A DNA stretch of 64,000 bases, taken from the NCBI GenBank assembly GCA_030789695.1, contig CM061132.1, forward strand, positions 153,866,817-153,930,816. The letters run 5' to 3'. Positions 12,469 through 25,093 of the stretch are shown here, in pieces. Every line of letters begins with the position of its first letter. Positions within the stretch are counted from its first letter, which is position 1. Both the position numbers and the translations under genes were made by a program. The notes below the pieces were generated by a model. It made no database searches. It was not told the DNA's origin and saw nothing but the letters and a program-made list of their open reading frames with translations. The stretch is from Scilla litardierei (Eukaryota > Streptophyta > Magnoliopsida > Asparagales > Asparagaceae).

Positions 12469-13879
12469 TGTTGGGAGATGTATGCCCTCGAGGCAATTTA
12501 TCTTTGTGTAATTTTACAAACATCTTATTCAAAATTACAGTAAGCTGTATGGTAAGAATTTATATAAGTTAAATCATAATGTAGTTATCATTAGAAACTT
12601 GGATAAAGTCCTGAGACTTAATGCAAGGTCAAAATGTATTGAGATGAGGATCTCGATCATGGAGAAGTGTTTGACCGCTAGTAGCATAAGTCTAGAAACG
12701 TTCGTGGTCGTAGATGTTTCGAGAAAAAGATATCGAAACATCGGATAGACCATTGTGTCTTAGTCTTCCCTGTATAGCGGTGACGATGATCTCATGATTG
12801 TTTAACTTGGCAAAGTCAAAGACGAGACATAGGTGCTCATTGGAGAATGAGTTCACTGAACAACCTAACAAGAGTTATCAATGGTTATGATTGACCAATC
12901 CGTCAATGATAACTCTTAGTGATGATATGCAAGTTGGTCTTTTGACTTGAGGTCATTATACGAACCTGTATGTGAACGAAACATGTCACTTAGATCTCTG
13001 ACCTAGCTTCGAGACTTGGCCTGTCGAAAGGTCTTTGGTTGGGTGACATTTGAAGCGTGTGAGGAGAGTAATGGCCAAGATAGGATTTGTCTCTCCCTGG
13101 TCAATGGGAGTTAGTGTCGTAGTGTTAGTTCGATCTTTATTGAAAACTCTGGCTAGAGTATGTTGGAAGATGTCCAACATTATTTGACTAAAGATCGATG
13201 GAAACTAACCGGCTTCGAGCTATTGGGGTTGACAGTTTGACCGTACCCTAGGCTTAAGTTAAACGACATAGTTTTGACGAGGAGACTAAAACTGCAGTTT
13301 TCATCACGGACACAGTCAGGGTGGTCCCGACAACACTCATGTCGATGAGTTAACCACATAAGTATGATACTGAAATAGGAACGACACCTACTGCTCGCGG
13401 TTACTACTGTATGGGGCTTCAAGCCCCACTTGTAGTAGGGTCAGGCTGTAGGGCCGCACATAGAGTGTGACCTTCGTCTAGTAATAGGTAGAAATTAGGG
13501 AGAATATGCATTTGATGCAAGTGATAGAAAACTACAAAGAGTTTGCAGTTAGCATCCGCATTCGAGATAAATAATCCTAAGTGCAAGTGGGAGATTTCAT
13601 TTGTATAGGATGCAAATAGATTTTATAAAGTCGTAAAGAGTTTGCGATATATTAGATGTGGAGATTTTTGCATTCGATGCAAAGGGAAATTTAATGCATT
13701 GTAAATTGTTTAAATAAATATTTAATTAAATAAACACGAGGAAAAGGTTACCTGGATGATGGGAACGTCCCGGTCTAAATCTAGGTTCGAACGTCGTCCA
13801 AAACGGACGCCAAATGCACGAGATATGCCCAAAACCGTCTAAAGCACAACTGGCCTTACCCATGCCCAAACTGGGCATG

Positions 13880-14120
13880 GGTCAGCCCAGGCTGAACTGG
13901 CCCCAGATGCCCAGGCCTAGGCGCTGGGCTTGGGGCACCCAGGCCTAGCTTGGGGTACCATGGGCATCGGGCCAGGCCCGGGCGCCAGGCCCAGGCACCC
14001 TGGGCTTGGGCGCCTGGGCGCCAGACCCGCCAGGTCCAGGCGCCCTGGGCCTGGGCGCCAGGCCCAGGCGCCAGGCCCAGGGCTGGGCACCTGTGCCCAG
14101 CCTGGCGAGGCCCGCCCAGC
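13880..14120. repeat. GC-rich self-complementary array in X 3' LTR
   Basis: The words are the same as at 7699-7865 (gggcgcc, cccaggc, ggcccaggcgcc), with different unit order and number. The two LTRs have therefore diverged mainly by expansion and contraction here. Overlapping ORFs on both strands are composition artefacts. Confidence 0.85.
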
Positions 14121-14398
14121 TAATGCAGTGGGGTCCACATGGTGGGCCCAACACCTGTGTTCTAAACCCTAGAACAGTTTTGTGCCGGCGGCTGGTTTTT
14201 GCACGAAAATCAGGTTTGGGCTGATCTTTGGACCCTTGTTTGAATGGTCAAATGGACTCAGAATAACTCATCGTTTTCCTTCTTCGATTTGGTAGGTTGT
14301 ATCAAATGCGAAGCTCAACAGTAAGGGAGTTAAAATTCATTGAAGTTTGGCCTTTCAATAAGGCAAACTGACTTGAATTTTATTACTCCAAGTTTTTA

Positions 14399-14450
14399 GT
14401 CCCACATCAGAAGTGGAGTAAAGAGGATGGCCCAGCTGCCTATATAAATA
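14399..14450 (+). promoter_or_regulatory. USE-like element plus TATA box, X 3' LTR copy
   Basis: GTCCCACATCA at 14399-14409 has the last USE base changed relative to the 5' copy. tatataaata follows at 14441 with the same spacing. Confidence 0.5.
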
Positions 14451-15662
14451 GGGACCTGCCCCCTCCTCCTAACTCGTCCCAAGCTCTAGATCTGAGCGGC
14501 TCCCAAAAAGTTTGGAGCACGCTCGGACCTAAGCTTAAAATAAATATTTTCTCTTCTCCCAATATTTCTGCCTTGCTCCTAAAGGGCTCTAGCAAAGCCA
14601 CGAAGGGGCTCGGATTTGAGCCGGAGTCTTGGCGAAGGATCCGCTCAAGTGAAACTTTCTTCGGCGTGTGGTTAGCTCAACGATAAGGGGGTTGCTCGCC
14701 TCGGGACACGGTGTGGTTCGGGAAGCGGTTCGGCTTAGGACCAGGAGCAGCTCGCGAAGCGGTTCAACTTGAGACGAGGAGCAGCTTGGGACGCGGTTCA
14801 GTACACCTTACCGGTGCAAGCAAGGTTCTGGGTATGTAGTTTAATTAAGCATAGTATATATAATATGGCAGTAGCTTAGATCTATCTTGGGATGGTCAGA
14901 CCCACCTGAAGATAGTAGAGATCCTGGCTAGGGTCTTGAAACAATTAGGTCCTTTCGTTAAATAGTTTAACGTTTTTCCGCTGCTTGCTTTTCTTTTGCT
15001 ATAATGCCAAGCTTCCCAAAAACAACGGAAGCGAGAACGTCACGAAGGCCCGCATGAACTGGAGCGGTGAAGCTCGAGTTCACTAAGAGTCTGTGATAAT
15101 AACATAATAGGTTCTTACATGCAATCAGAACAATAGAATATTATCTTATTCATTAACTACAACCAGAGGTTCGCACATGAAATAAAGCAACATGGCCTCA
15201 GCATGGCCAATGAAACTACAACAAGGTACAAGCTCCTACTACAGGGTACTAAAGCAACCTAAAAGGAAAAAAAACAGCAACAACACTAGCCTCTAGTCCT
15301 CCACAGAGAGTGACTCAGCGTCAACAGCAAACTCCTGGCTCTCTTGGTCAGGCGTCTCAAACAAGTCTTCCTGGTACACTGGCTCGTGATCTGACATACA
15401 TTCCAGAAACCCGAATGTATATCAGCACGGGTCTACAAGTAAAAGTAAGACGACCAAAGGCAAGATGTATGGAATTTAAAGACAGTCAATAAATGTTGTT
15501 TACATGGATGATTATAAGATACGACTGCATGGCAATTTATGTAAACACGGTAGATTGTGGGATGCGACACCATGACAATTTTTGTAAACATGGCAGGAAA
15601 GTAAAAGACAGTGTAAGAAAGTAAACGTGGCATGGCAATGGCCGTAGCATCTGCTACTGGCT

Positions 15663-15694
15663 ACAAGACAAGACAAGACAAGACAAGACAAGAC
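15663..15694. repeat. (ACAAG)n pentanucleotide array
   Basis: About six units of acaag lie in the left Y LTR. The same array in the right LTR (about 26861-26888) is slightly shorter. Confidence 0.9.
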
Positions 15695-16502
15695 TGTGAG
15701 TGTCTCTAGGGTTCACGCCTTAAGATTAGAGTGCGGCCAAACCCTCTAAACCTTGCAACCGCTCAACCTAACCCCAACCCAGTGCACAAGACAATTTCGT
15801 ACAAAGGATCACTCTCTCTGCTAAGAGAGTAACTTATTCCCCGCAGGTTCAATACAATTCATGCATGAAGTTACATGGCAAGGCAAGAATGATGCATGTC
15901 CGTTTTAAGATGTTTATCAACATGGCAGTTATAGCATATTGGGCCTAGACTTCGTCATCAAGTCTAGACTGTCGTGAGTGTATCATAGACGCTATCATTT
16001 CACGTCTAGGTCTCTTGTTCATATTTTTACAAACTAAGGAAATTAATGGCTTAAATGTGGGCGTTTCAATGCAAGTGAGCACACTTGCCTAATTGGTGAC
16101 TTCGGGTGTCCAGGTGATCGTAGCGAGGGGCGCAGTCTATCTGTGTCATGGTTTATGGTATTGAGTTAGAAGTCTTTAATCAACAAGAGTATTTACTACG
16201 AACATTGTTTACACAATATATATAACTAGTACTAACATATATAATACTTTTCTTATATTAATTCCGGTATACTTAAAATACTAACCTATTACTATTGTCA
16301 TGTAAGGTTGATATAAAAACTATTTGTTCAACAACAACATATAGTATAACATGTAACATACTCATAATAAATACCCCGTACGGGCTTACTAACTATATAT
16401 TTCTATATATGAAGTAATCACCTAAAATAATAGCAATTTACTGTATACCTATAACTTGTGATATAATCAAAAGTAATGTAACATTTACTATATATATACA
16501 TA

Positions 16503-16670
16503 GGGATTAATGGGTATCATACGCCATATGAGAGCTTCTCTCATACGCCCTCTCACATAAAGCACCCAAGTACAAGCCCACATGGGCTTGTACTTGGTTG
16601 TACTTGGGTGCTTTATGTGAGAGGCCGTATGAGAGAAGCTCTCATATGGCGTATGATAGCCATTATTCTC
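16503..16670. mobile_element. MITE, 168 bp, Mutator-like by 9-bp TSD
   Basis: The long terminal inverted repeats begin gggattaatgg and end ccattattctc, and nearly the whole unit folds on itself. It is flanked by a 9-bp direct repeat atatacata (16494-16502 and 16671-16679). The right Y LTR has the empty site with a single atatacata at 45254-45262. A 9-bp TSD fits Mutator-like MITEs. There is no coding capacity. Confidence 0.85.
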
Positions 16671-18280
16671 ATATACATATAACCACATAATATAAGTTAC
16701 GTTTGATAACTTACGCCAAAAACTCATGCACTCTCTTACCTCGTTGTTCTGCAGGTGGGGCAGCGACTGCGGCTCCGAACGGTGTCAACTAGGCGGCGAG
16801 TTGAACGACAGTGAGCTGCTGCCAGCGGTGAAGACGTCATCGGAGGCTTGTGGGGGGGGGAAGGCGACGCGGTCGGGGTGCTATTGGTTGTCGATGATGG
16901 ACAGGGAGATGAAGGCGGATATGAGGGAGGGCCACTGGCGGTCTGTTGTGAAGGAGGAGAGAGCGGGAAGGAATCGGAGTTCTACGGCGAGGAGGAGGGG
17001 CTTGACAGATAGGGGAGAGGAGGACGTCGGTGGTCTCGAGGTGCTATGGAGGTTGTCGAAAGTTGTAAGAGGTGGAGGGAGGTTTGAGCATGAGGGGTTG
17101 AGGCATGGGTTTCACCGTAGGAAGAAGAAGAGAAAGGGGAGAGGGATATGAAGGCAGTGGCGTCGAGTTGACATGGGGTTGTGGCATGAGAAGCTGCTAG
17201 GGAAGTAGGTGGCCGGGTTGGATCTCGGGGAGGTTTAGCGGTGATGTTTGGATGGGGGAGAAGGCCGGAGTGGGTTGGAGTCGGCGTTACGATGCGAGGG
17301 CTAGAGGTGACTGGGGTTTTCGGGCAGCAGCGTTCAGTAGACTGAGATGAATGGAGAGGGCGCGACGACTGGCGTGTGGTCGGAAGGTGGGAGAAGGAGA
17401 GGTGGCAGACGACAATGGTGAGTTCACCGAAGCAGTGGCATGTCGAAGGTGAGCGGTGCTGGTTGTGAAGCCTGGCGGAAGGGGTTGTCGCAAGAAGACA
17501 GTCGGGTTGGGAGGAGCGGCTGTCGTGGGTTTTTTTCGAAAGGAAGAAGAAGAACATGGGAGGATGCAGTAGGGTTTTATCTTTGCATAGGGTGGGTTTG
17601 TAGCAAGTTGAGGGGAGAAGAGCACGTGAATGCCTGGGAACTATGTTTGGGTTTTAATATTAGAAGAGCTAGGTTTAAACACGTGAGAGCCCATGGAATT
17701 GCTCCTCTTGGCTTTTGTAGGGAATAGAGAGATGGGAGAGATGCTGTGGCCCTAGGGTTTGTGTGGCTGGGTTAGAGAAAGCCAGGTTTAGGGTTTTAGG
17801 GGAGAAGTTTGTTTAGGTTTTATATAGGAATGCTGTGTGAGTTGATGGCCCTAGGTTTCTTATTGGGTTTTAGGCCTAGTTTTCTCTTTTTTAAGGCCGA
17901 GTTCCTGTTAGCTTTTCTAGGGAAAAGTTAGAGGGGAGAGAGCAACACGTAATGGGGAGTGATTTGAGGGATATGGGTACAGTTAGGTGGTTGGAATAGG
18001 ATTAGTTAGATATAAAACGATTTGATTTCTTCTCTGATTTCAAATTTCAAATGATAAGAGTATTTTATTATGTAATAATAAGATTATGGCAGGTTTGCAC
18101 CCCAACGTCCAAAAATAAAAAGGAAAACATCTGGGTGATCGTGGATTCAAGGGGATCGTGGATAAGGGGTCCGGTCACGCGTTAGGGCTAAGGGATATAA
18201 TAATAAAAATCAATTACGAATATATGCACACGTAACAAAATATGTACTAAAATACACACGATCGAAAAGTGATCGTTACA

Positions 18281-18294
18281 TCCTACCCACCTTA
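18281..18294 (-). promoter_or_regulatory. Polypurine tract of Y
   Basis: On minus this reads taaggtgggtagga, directly before the 3' LTR start TGTAACG. Element Z has the parallel sequence taagttggggagga. Confidence 0.75.
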
Positions 18295-19171
18295 AGGAAC
18301 AATTTCGCCATCGGAATTCTTATTAACCAATATGCAGAAAATAAGGGGCGGTGGTGCTCGCGTAATTCCTCTTCCAATATACATGCACCACACTCTCTAC
18401 TACGCTCATACGCTACCCATAAATAATAATCATGCCATTACACATAAACGCTCAATTATTATTAACACTAATAATAATAGCAGTAGTAATATTACTACTA
18501 ATACTAGTTAACAATCATACTTATAATAATATTAATACTCACCCATATATCACTAATTATATATCAATAATAATACTAATATATCACCACTAAAGTATAC
18601 CACTGTTCATATAATAAAATCATACAATACAAATAAAAACTAGTATTATAATTAAGACAAATGATAGCACTTTACTAGACTCACACATCAACTCACTAAC
18701 TGCAAGTGTGCTATCATCGTGCACACTCACATTATTACTAATACATAATGCACTATCATATTTACACAATCAGAATCCCCAATCATATTATTTTACACGT
18801 CGTATAAACACATCACTCAATACTAACACATTCATATTCAATCAAATAATACCAGAATAGTATAATCACTCTACACCTTACGTAATACACTATACACACT
18901 ACGTAATACGCATCACTAAACACTTATATGCACACCATATATCACACCATACACAAAAATGGACATGTCCTACTTACATGGCACTAGGGCCACTACAATC
19001 TACCCACCTTAAAAATCAAACCTGTCCTTGGGCTTCCTTGAATATGGCCAACTTACGAATGAGCAGACTAAGGTTATTTTACCCAGATATACATACACTA
19101 TAAAAAAATACACTCACATTCATACACTTACACATACCTCATATAGTCACATACATATAAATACAAACAAA

Positions 19172-19173
<2 letters not shown>

Positions 19174-19225
<52 letters not shown>
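19174..19225. repeat. (CA)n microsatellite
   Basis: About 26 uninterrupted CA units. Confidence 0.95.
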
Positions 19226-19226
<1 letters not shown>

Positions 19227-19802
19227 TACACGCATATCCATCCTTACATTATTACACACCTACCTTATATCTACACAAAACTTAGACATACATACTATAT
19301 TTTTACACAAGTATACACAACCATATTAATTTACATACAGCTAGTGTACTATTACATATACACCTTTATACGTAGATACAACATACAATCATGTATACTT
19401 CCCAGTATACGTCTAATCACATGTACATACATTACCCCGTAGGAGCAAGTAATACAATATTATAATCCTACCATTATACTTAAAACACACATATTCATAC
19501 CATATGTATATATACTTATAACTAAGTACACACCTATCCATACATGCATACACCCATATGCACTAATATATAGATCATACAATAGATAAGTACACCCAAA
19601 TATAAGCACGCCTATTATCATATATATTTTACACCCAACATGTACATAATCTCATTAATATACAATTACAAACACGGCCAAGTACATTCAACATACACAC
19701 ACCCCTAGTAGGTAGTCAAACACCAATTCTAGTACACACAGATATCCCTATAGTGATATAGCTATTCACACATATGTATAAACATAACACTTACTACCTT
19801 CA

Positions 19803-19805
<3 letters not shown>

Positions 19806-19840
<35 letters not shown>
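19806..19840. repeat. (GT)n microsatellite beside foldback A
   Basis: About 17 GT units end exactly where foldback A begins. The other foldbacks here abut (TA)n tracts. Confidence 0.95.
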
Positions 19841-19841
<1 letters not shown>

Positions 19842-19843
<2 letters not shown>

Positions 19844-20223
19844 GGAAAAGGGGATCTAGGGTGCCTCCTTAGATGAAATCTAAGGAGGCGCTCCCATTTT
19901 CCCCCAACTCCTACAATTTTTTTGAAATATTTTTTCATGGGGTTGTTGTTCACATCATGGATGATCAACATACCAAATTTCAAGGGATTCCAATACTTTT
20001 TGAGCCCCCATCTATCCCTTCCAACTTTAACGGTCTAAAAACGTGCTGAAAAACCCATGAAGTTGCAAGGGATAGATGGGGGCTCAAAAAGTATTGGAAT
20101 CTCTTGAAATTTGGTATGTTGATCATCCATAAGGTGAACAATAAACCCATGAAAAAAATTTCCAAAATAATATGGGAGATGTGGGGGAAATGGGGGCGCC
20201 TCCTTAGATTGAATCTAAGGAGG
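19842..20223. mobile_element. Foldback element A (Micron-like)
   Basis: Two arms of about 170-190 bp are inverted copies, joined by a short centre near aaaacgtgctgaaaaac. Each arm carries the inner palindrome ccttagat..atctaagg near its end, and both contain a ttggtatgttgatcatcc-type word. The right end stops at ctaaggagg, so the outermost bases present in copies B and D are missing. It is flanked by (GT)n and (TA)n, which resembles the rice Micron MITEs that sit in (TA)n microsatellites. No protein. Confidence 0.75.
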
Positions 20224-20777
<554 letters not shown>

Positions 20778-20792
20778 ATATATATATATATA

Positions 20793-21480
20793 CTAGTCAT
20801 AACCCGTGCCCGCGGGCACGATTCAGTAAAGATTTCTCCCGCGAAATCTTTGTTCCCCGAAAAATTATTTCCACAGCCAAATTTAACGGAACAATAAATT
20901 AGCATAAAAATATTTAGCGGAATGTGCACTTTCGGTGAGGAACAACAAATTCGGCGCAGGCGGCTTTGGCGCAGAACAACAAATTCGGCATCGAACAACA
21001 AATTTGGCGCCCGTTGGCACGGAACAACAAATTAGCGTAAAAAAATTTAGCGGGAGTGGGCGCCTTCGCAACAAACCTCAGGGTTTTTTACGTTAATTTG
21101 TTGTTCCGCTAAATTATTTTACGCTAAATTTTTTATTTTGTTTAATTTAATGGATCATGCTTCTTCACAATGTTTACCAAGGCCCTTTTAATTTCAAAGT
21201 TTAGTTTACCAATGCACTTTTTTCCCCAAATTTAATCTCCACAATCTTTTCCAAGTCACTTCTAATTTCAAAGTTTAGGTTCCCAAGGCACTTCCCCCCC
21301 AATTTAATCTCCACAATTTTTTCCAAGACACTTCTAATTTCAAAGTTTTGGTTCCCAAGACACTTTTCCCACCAAAATTTAAGTTTTCCAACTAAAATTT
21401 TCACAAAATCCAATCTCAACCATTGATTTACCAAGATCAAATCTCAGCCACTCTTTATCTTGTCCTAGTCAGCACTAGAA
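20793..21480. mobile_element. Repeat Q1 (cccgtgcccgcggg family, possibly Helitron-like)
   Basis: It starts ctagtcataacccgtg with a subterminal palindrome cccgtgcccgcgggcacg, includes several gcggaacaacaaatt words, and ends tatcttgtcctagtcagc. The subterminal GC-rich hairpin near a ctagtc start recalls plant Helitron ends, but a diagnostic CTRR terminus and an A/T insertion site cannot be fixed. No protein. Confidence 0.5.
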
Positions 21481-22159
21481 TTCATAACACGTGCCCGTGG
21501 GCACGGTTCGTTTAAGATTTCCCCCGCGAAATCTTTGTTCCCCGAAAAATTATTTCCATAGCCAAAATTTAACAGAACAATAAAATAGCGTAAAAATATT
21601 TAGCGGCACGACCACCTTCGGCGCGGAACAACAAATTCGACGTCGAATAACAAATTTGGCGCTTGCGCCTTTGGCGCGAAACAACAAATTCGGCGTCGAA
21701 CAACAAATTTGGAGCATGCTCCTTTACGCGGAACAACAAATTAGCGGGCGCCTTCGGCATAGGCGCGGAACAACAAACATCATGATATTTTTTTAATTTA
21801 ATAGATCATGCTTCTCTACAATCTTTTCCAAGACACTTTTAATTTCAAAGTTTAGGTTCCCAAGGCACTTTTCCTCCCATTTAATCTCTGCAATCTTTTC
21901 CAAGGCACTTCTAATTTCAAAGTTTAGGTTCCCAAGGCACTTTCCCCCAAATTTAATCTCCACAATCTTTCCCAAGATACTTTTAATTTCAAAGTTTTGG
22001 TTCCCAAGACACTTTTCCCACCAAAATTTAAGTTTTCCCACTAAAATTTTCACAAAATCCAATCTCAACCATTGATTTACCAAGATCAAATCTCAGCCAC
22101 TCTTTATCTTGTCCTAGTCAGCCCTAAAATTCAAAAAACACTGTCAAATGTATAATAGA
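21481..22159. mobile_element. Repeat Q2
   Basis: Same order of blocks as Q1: gtgcccgtgggcac hairpin, cgcgaaatctttgttcc, gaacaacaaatt words, tttcaaagttt blocks, then tatcttgtcctagtcagc and tgtataatag. It lies head to tail after Q1. Confidence 0.5.
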
Positions 22160-22928
22160 CTAGTCATAACCCGTGCCCGCGGGCACGGTTCATTTAAGAT
22201 TTTCCTGCAAAATCTTTGTTCTCCCCAAAAATTATTTCTCCCTCCCAAATTCAAACGAACAAAAATATAGCTTCGGCACGGGCGCCCTCGGGCGCGATTC
22301 ATTTAAGATATTCCATCAAAATCTTTGTTCTCCCCAAGAATTATTCCCCCTGTCAAAATTTAAACGAACAAAAATTTAGCGGGCGCCTTCGGCGCGGGCG
22401 CCTTCGGCGCGGGCGCCTTCGGCGCGGGCGCCTTCGGCGCGGGCGCCTTCGGCGCGGGCGCCTTCGGCCGCTAGTCATCGCACACATTTTAATAACCAAA
22501 GTGCATTAGCGTTGATCAACAAATTCGGTGCCTTTTGCGTGGAACAACAAATTCGGTGCAGGCCCCTTCGTCACGGAATTCGGCGCGGAACAACAAATTA
22601 GCGTAGAACAACAAATTCGGCTCGAAACAACAAATCAGCGTAAGAAAATTTAGCGGACGCCTCATCTTGAAACATGTTCACTGGCTGCTTTCAAAGGTGT
22701 ACCAAATTTCAAAGCTGGACCAAGTTTCAAAGCTCACATTCATGATTTCAAAGCTCTCATCATTTCAAAGCTGGACCAAATTTCAAAGTTGGACCAAATT
22801 TCAAGGGTCTCATTCATGGTTTCAAAGCTTCATCTCAACCTTCCATTTCATAAGATCAAATCCCAGCCACTCTTTATCTTGTCCTAGTCAGCCCTAGAAT
22901 TCAAAAAATGTTGTCAAATGTATAATAG
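22160..22928. mobile_element. Repeat Q3, with internal minisatellite
   Basis: It starts ctagtcataacccgtgcc as Q1 does, includes a second half-start (22287-22330) and the GC minisatellite at 22381, and ends tgtcaaatgtataatag. Its last 373 bases are duplicated in tandem at 22929-23320. Confidence 0.5.
22381..22468. repeat. 15-bp minisatellite GGGCGCCTTCGGCGC, about six copies
   Basis: The units are essentially identical. Each contains gcgccttcggcgc, a 5-bp stem around ttc. At 24124-24155 one unit meets its reverse complement, forming a near-perfect palindrome of about 32 bp. Confidence 0.95.
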
Positions 22929-23320
22929 GGTGCAGGCCCATTCGTCACGGAATTCGGCGCGGAACAACAAATTAGCGTAGAACAACAAATTCGGCTCGAA
23001 ACAACAAATCAGCGTAAGAAAATTTAGCGGACGCCTCATCTTGAAACATGTTCACTGGCTGCTTTCAAAGGTGTACCAAATTTCAAAGCTGGACCAAGTT
23101 TCAAAGCTCACATTCATGATTTCAAAGCTCTCATCATTTCAAAGCTGGACCAAATTTCAAAGTTGGACCAAATTTCAAGGGTGGACCAAATTTCAAGGGT
23201 CTCATTCATGGTTTCAAAGCTTCATCTCAACCTTCCATTTCATAAGATCAAATCCCAGCCACTCTTTATCTTGTCCTAGTCAGCCCTAGAATTCAAAAAA
23301 CGTTGTCAAATGTATAATAG
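22556..23320. repeat. Tandem duplication of a 373/392-bp segment
   Basis: Unit 1 (22556-22928) and unit 2 (22929-23320) are almost identical. Unit 2 has one extra ggaccaaatttcaagggt copy in an internal short-repeat stretch of aatttcaaagctggacc words. Near identity points to a recent duplication. Confidence 0.9.
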
Positions 23321-23330
23321 ATATATATGG

Positions 23331-23440
23331 AGGTGAACAACAACCCCATGAAAAAAAATTCCGAAAAAAAATGTGGGATATGGAGAAAATGGGGGCGACT
23401 ACTTAGATTTAATCTAAGGAGTCACCCTAGGAACACTGTA

Positions 23441-23442
<2 letters not shown>
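23331..23442. mobile_element. Foldback C, right arm only
   Basis: This is one arm of the foldback family, ending ccctaggaacactgtacc at a (TA)n tract. The left arm is absent. Confidence 0.75.

Positions 23443-23526
<84 letters not shown>
23443..23526. repeat. (TA)n microsatellite
   Basis: A pure TA tract with inverted foldback ends on both sides (ctgtacc on the left, ggtacag on the right). Confidence 0.98.
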
Positions 23527-23528
<2 letters not shown>

Positions 23529-23926
23529 TACAGTGTTCCTAGGGTGACTCCTTAGATTAAATCTAAGTAGTCGCCCCCATTTTCTCCATATCCCACATTT
23601 TTTTTCGGAATTTTTTTTCATGGGGTTGTTGTTCACCTCATGGATGATCAACATGCCAAAAATCAATTCATTCCAATACTTTTAGAGCCCCCATCTACCC
23701 CTTGCAACTTCATAGTTTTTCAGCACGTTTTCAGACCGTTGAAGTTGCAAGGGGTAGATGGGGGCCCTAAAAGTATTGGAATGGCTTGATTTTTGGTATG
23801 TTGATCATCCATGAGGTGAACAACAATCCCATGAAAAATAAAATCCAAAAAAATTGTGGGATATGAGGGAAAATGGGGGCGACTCCTTAGATTTCATCTA
23901 AGGAGTGACCCTAGGAACACTTTACC
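23527..23926. mobile_element. Foldback element D (Micron-like)
   Basis: A complete copy of 400 bp, from ggtacagtgttcctaggg to ccctaggaacactttacc. The centre is ttcatagtttttcagcacg. TA tracts flank both sides, and repeat Q4 follows as Q1 follows B. Confidence 0.8.
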
Positions 23927-23945
23927 ATATATATATATATATATA

Positions 23946-24830
23946 CTAGTCATAACCCGTGTCCGCGGACACGGATCATTTAAGAGTTTCACCCACGAAA
24001 TCTTTGTTCCCAAACATTTTTTGCACAGTCAATTTTTTGCGAAACAACAAATTCGGCATAAAACAATAAATTCGGTGAGCCCGCCCTTGAGTCGGAACAA
24101 CAAATTAGCGTAAAAAAATTTAGCGGGCGCCTTCGGCGCCCGCGCCGAAGGCGCCCGGTTATTTTTATCTTACAATGCGTCCTGTAGTTTCTTCTATATG
24201 ATTTTTTTTATTTTTTTCGTTGGTTTTTGAGTGGTGGGTCTGTTTTTTTTGTTGTTGCTTGCTTGCGTTATTGCTACCAGTGGAGTTTCCGTTTGGAAAT
24301 TTTTTTATTGTTTTGGATATGTTGTTCTTGTGACATTGGTGCAACTGAGTTCATGCATTTGTTTTTGTATGCATTTAATCAGGAAAATTCTATTCCAGTG
24401 GCAGAGAAAAATTTAACATGTGATTCTGATGCATCACATATTTATAACAACACGAAATGTAAGATTAAAAAAGATTACTTATATATACACATCACAGAAC
24501 CATGAATACGATACACTATGAAGATTTTTTCTATACGTACGTACAAAAAACCAAATCCTCTTTGATGCAACGTTTGGACTGTTGGACTTCCCATTGCACG
24601 TTTTCCCCCAACACATTTCCCAAGCACAGATTAAAGCATTTCAAACTTTTAGACTTCCTCTTGCACGTTTTCACATCAAAATTTAAGAATTTTCCCTCCA
24701 AAATCTTCTCAAAATCTCATCTCAGTCGTTCATTCTCTAAGATTTAATCTCAGCCGTCTTTTATCTTGTCCTAGTCAGCAAAGGATTCAAAAACCTTTGT
24801 GTTTTAATATATATATCACTGCAAATGTAT
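23946..24830. mobile_element. Repeat Q4
   Basis: It starts ctagtcataacccgtgtcc with the hairpin variant ccgtgtccgcggacacgg. The middle (24190-24560) is unique to this copy, and it ends with the family block cttttatcttgtcctagtcagc (24758-24779). ORFs at 24227-24505 have no recognisable domain. Confidence 0.45.
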
Positions 24831-25093
24831 AATCAACACAATATGTAACTATAATCTATTAATATACTAAGTGTAAGCACACTCATATTTGAGTGGGACA
24901 CCGAGATCCACACGCATGGGTCCACCCACACTATCTATATATACACAACGATCATCACAATTAACATCAATAGATCTACTATACCTATACCATAAGTTCT
25001 ATAAAGGAAATGTCATGCATTACTTGAAATCCCTTGTTCATCAGTCTCAACTTCTGTAGTCGTCATGATGAATGCCTGACACCCCGGTTGGTT
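24831..25093. other. Unassigned stretch within Y
   Basis: Nothing recognisable. AT-rich, no ORF of note, no clear repeat unit. Confidence 0.5.

Larger units (their letters stand above)
12469..14999 (+). mobile_element. Copia X 3' LTR, part 1
   Basis: It starts TGTTGGGAGATGTATGCCC after the PPT, like the start of Angela-type copia LTRs. It carries the same GC-rich array (13880-14120), USE-like site and TATA box as the 5' LTR. It is interrupted at 14999 by element Y; tttgc (14995-14999) is repeated at 54827-54831. Total length with the part at 54832-54897 is about 2.6 kb, long for a copia LTR. Confidence 0.8.
15000..18280 (-). mobile_element. Y 3' LTR (left)
   Basis: This LTR runs from tataatgcc to gatcgttaca and is 3.28 kb long. 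In element orientation it starts TGTAACGATC. A TATA-like box lies on minus at about 17817-17828 (ctatataaaac). It carries an (acaag)n pentanucleotide array at 15663-15694, and a MITE absent from the right LTR. ORFs at 16726-17727 on both strands are GC-rich LTR sequence also present in the right LTR, and I do not call them genes. Confidence 0.85.
18295..19841 (-). other. Non-coding AT-rich 3' interior of Y
   Basis: No gene is seen. Just inside the PPT, 18290-18330 resembles the end-of-pol region of Z on minus (gaattccgatggcgaaattg). The rest is AT-rich with many tac and cac words, a (CA)n array and a (GT)n array. The integrase and chromodomain expected here are gone. Confidence 0.6.

Noticed and set aside
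13577..13590. Second PPT (gtgcaagtgggaga) as start of the X 3' LTR
   Set aside because: The next bases do not begin with TG and do not pair with the LTR end CCCAACA. The start at 12469 does, and it follows directly after the RNase H remnant.
16726..17727. ORFs of 95-191 codons in GC-rich part of Y LTR, with parallels at 45309-46098
   Set aside because: They lie wholly in LTR sequence present twice, differ in frame between copies, and show no domain.
22381..22468. CRISPR-like array
   Set aside because: Units abut without spacers and the context is plant transposon DNA. It is a minisatellite.
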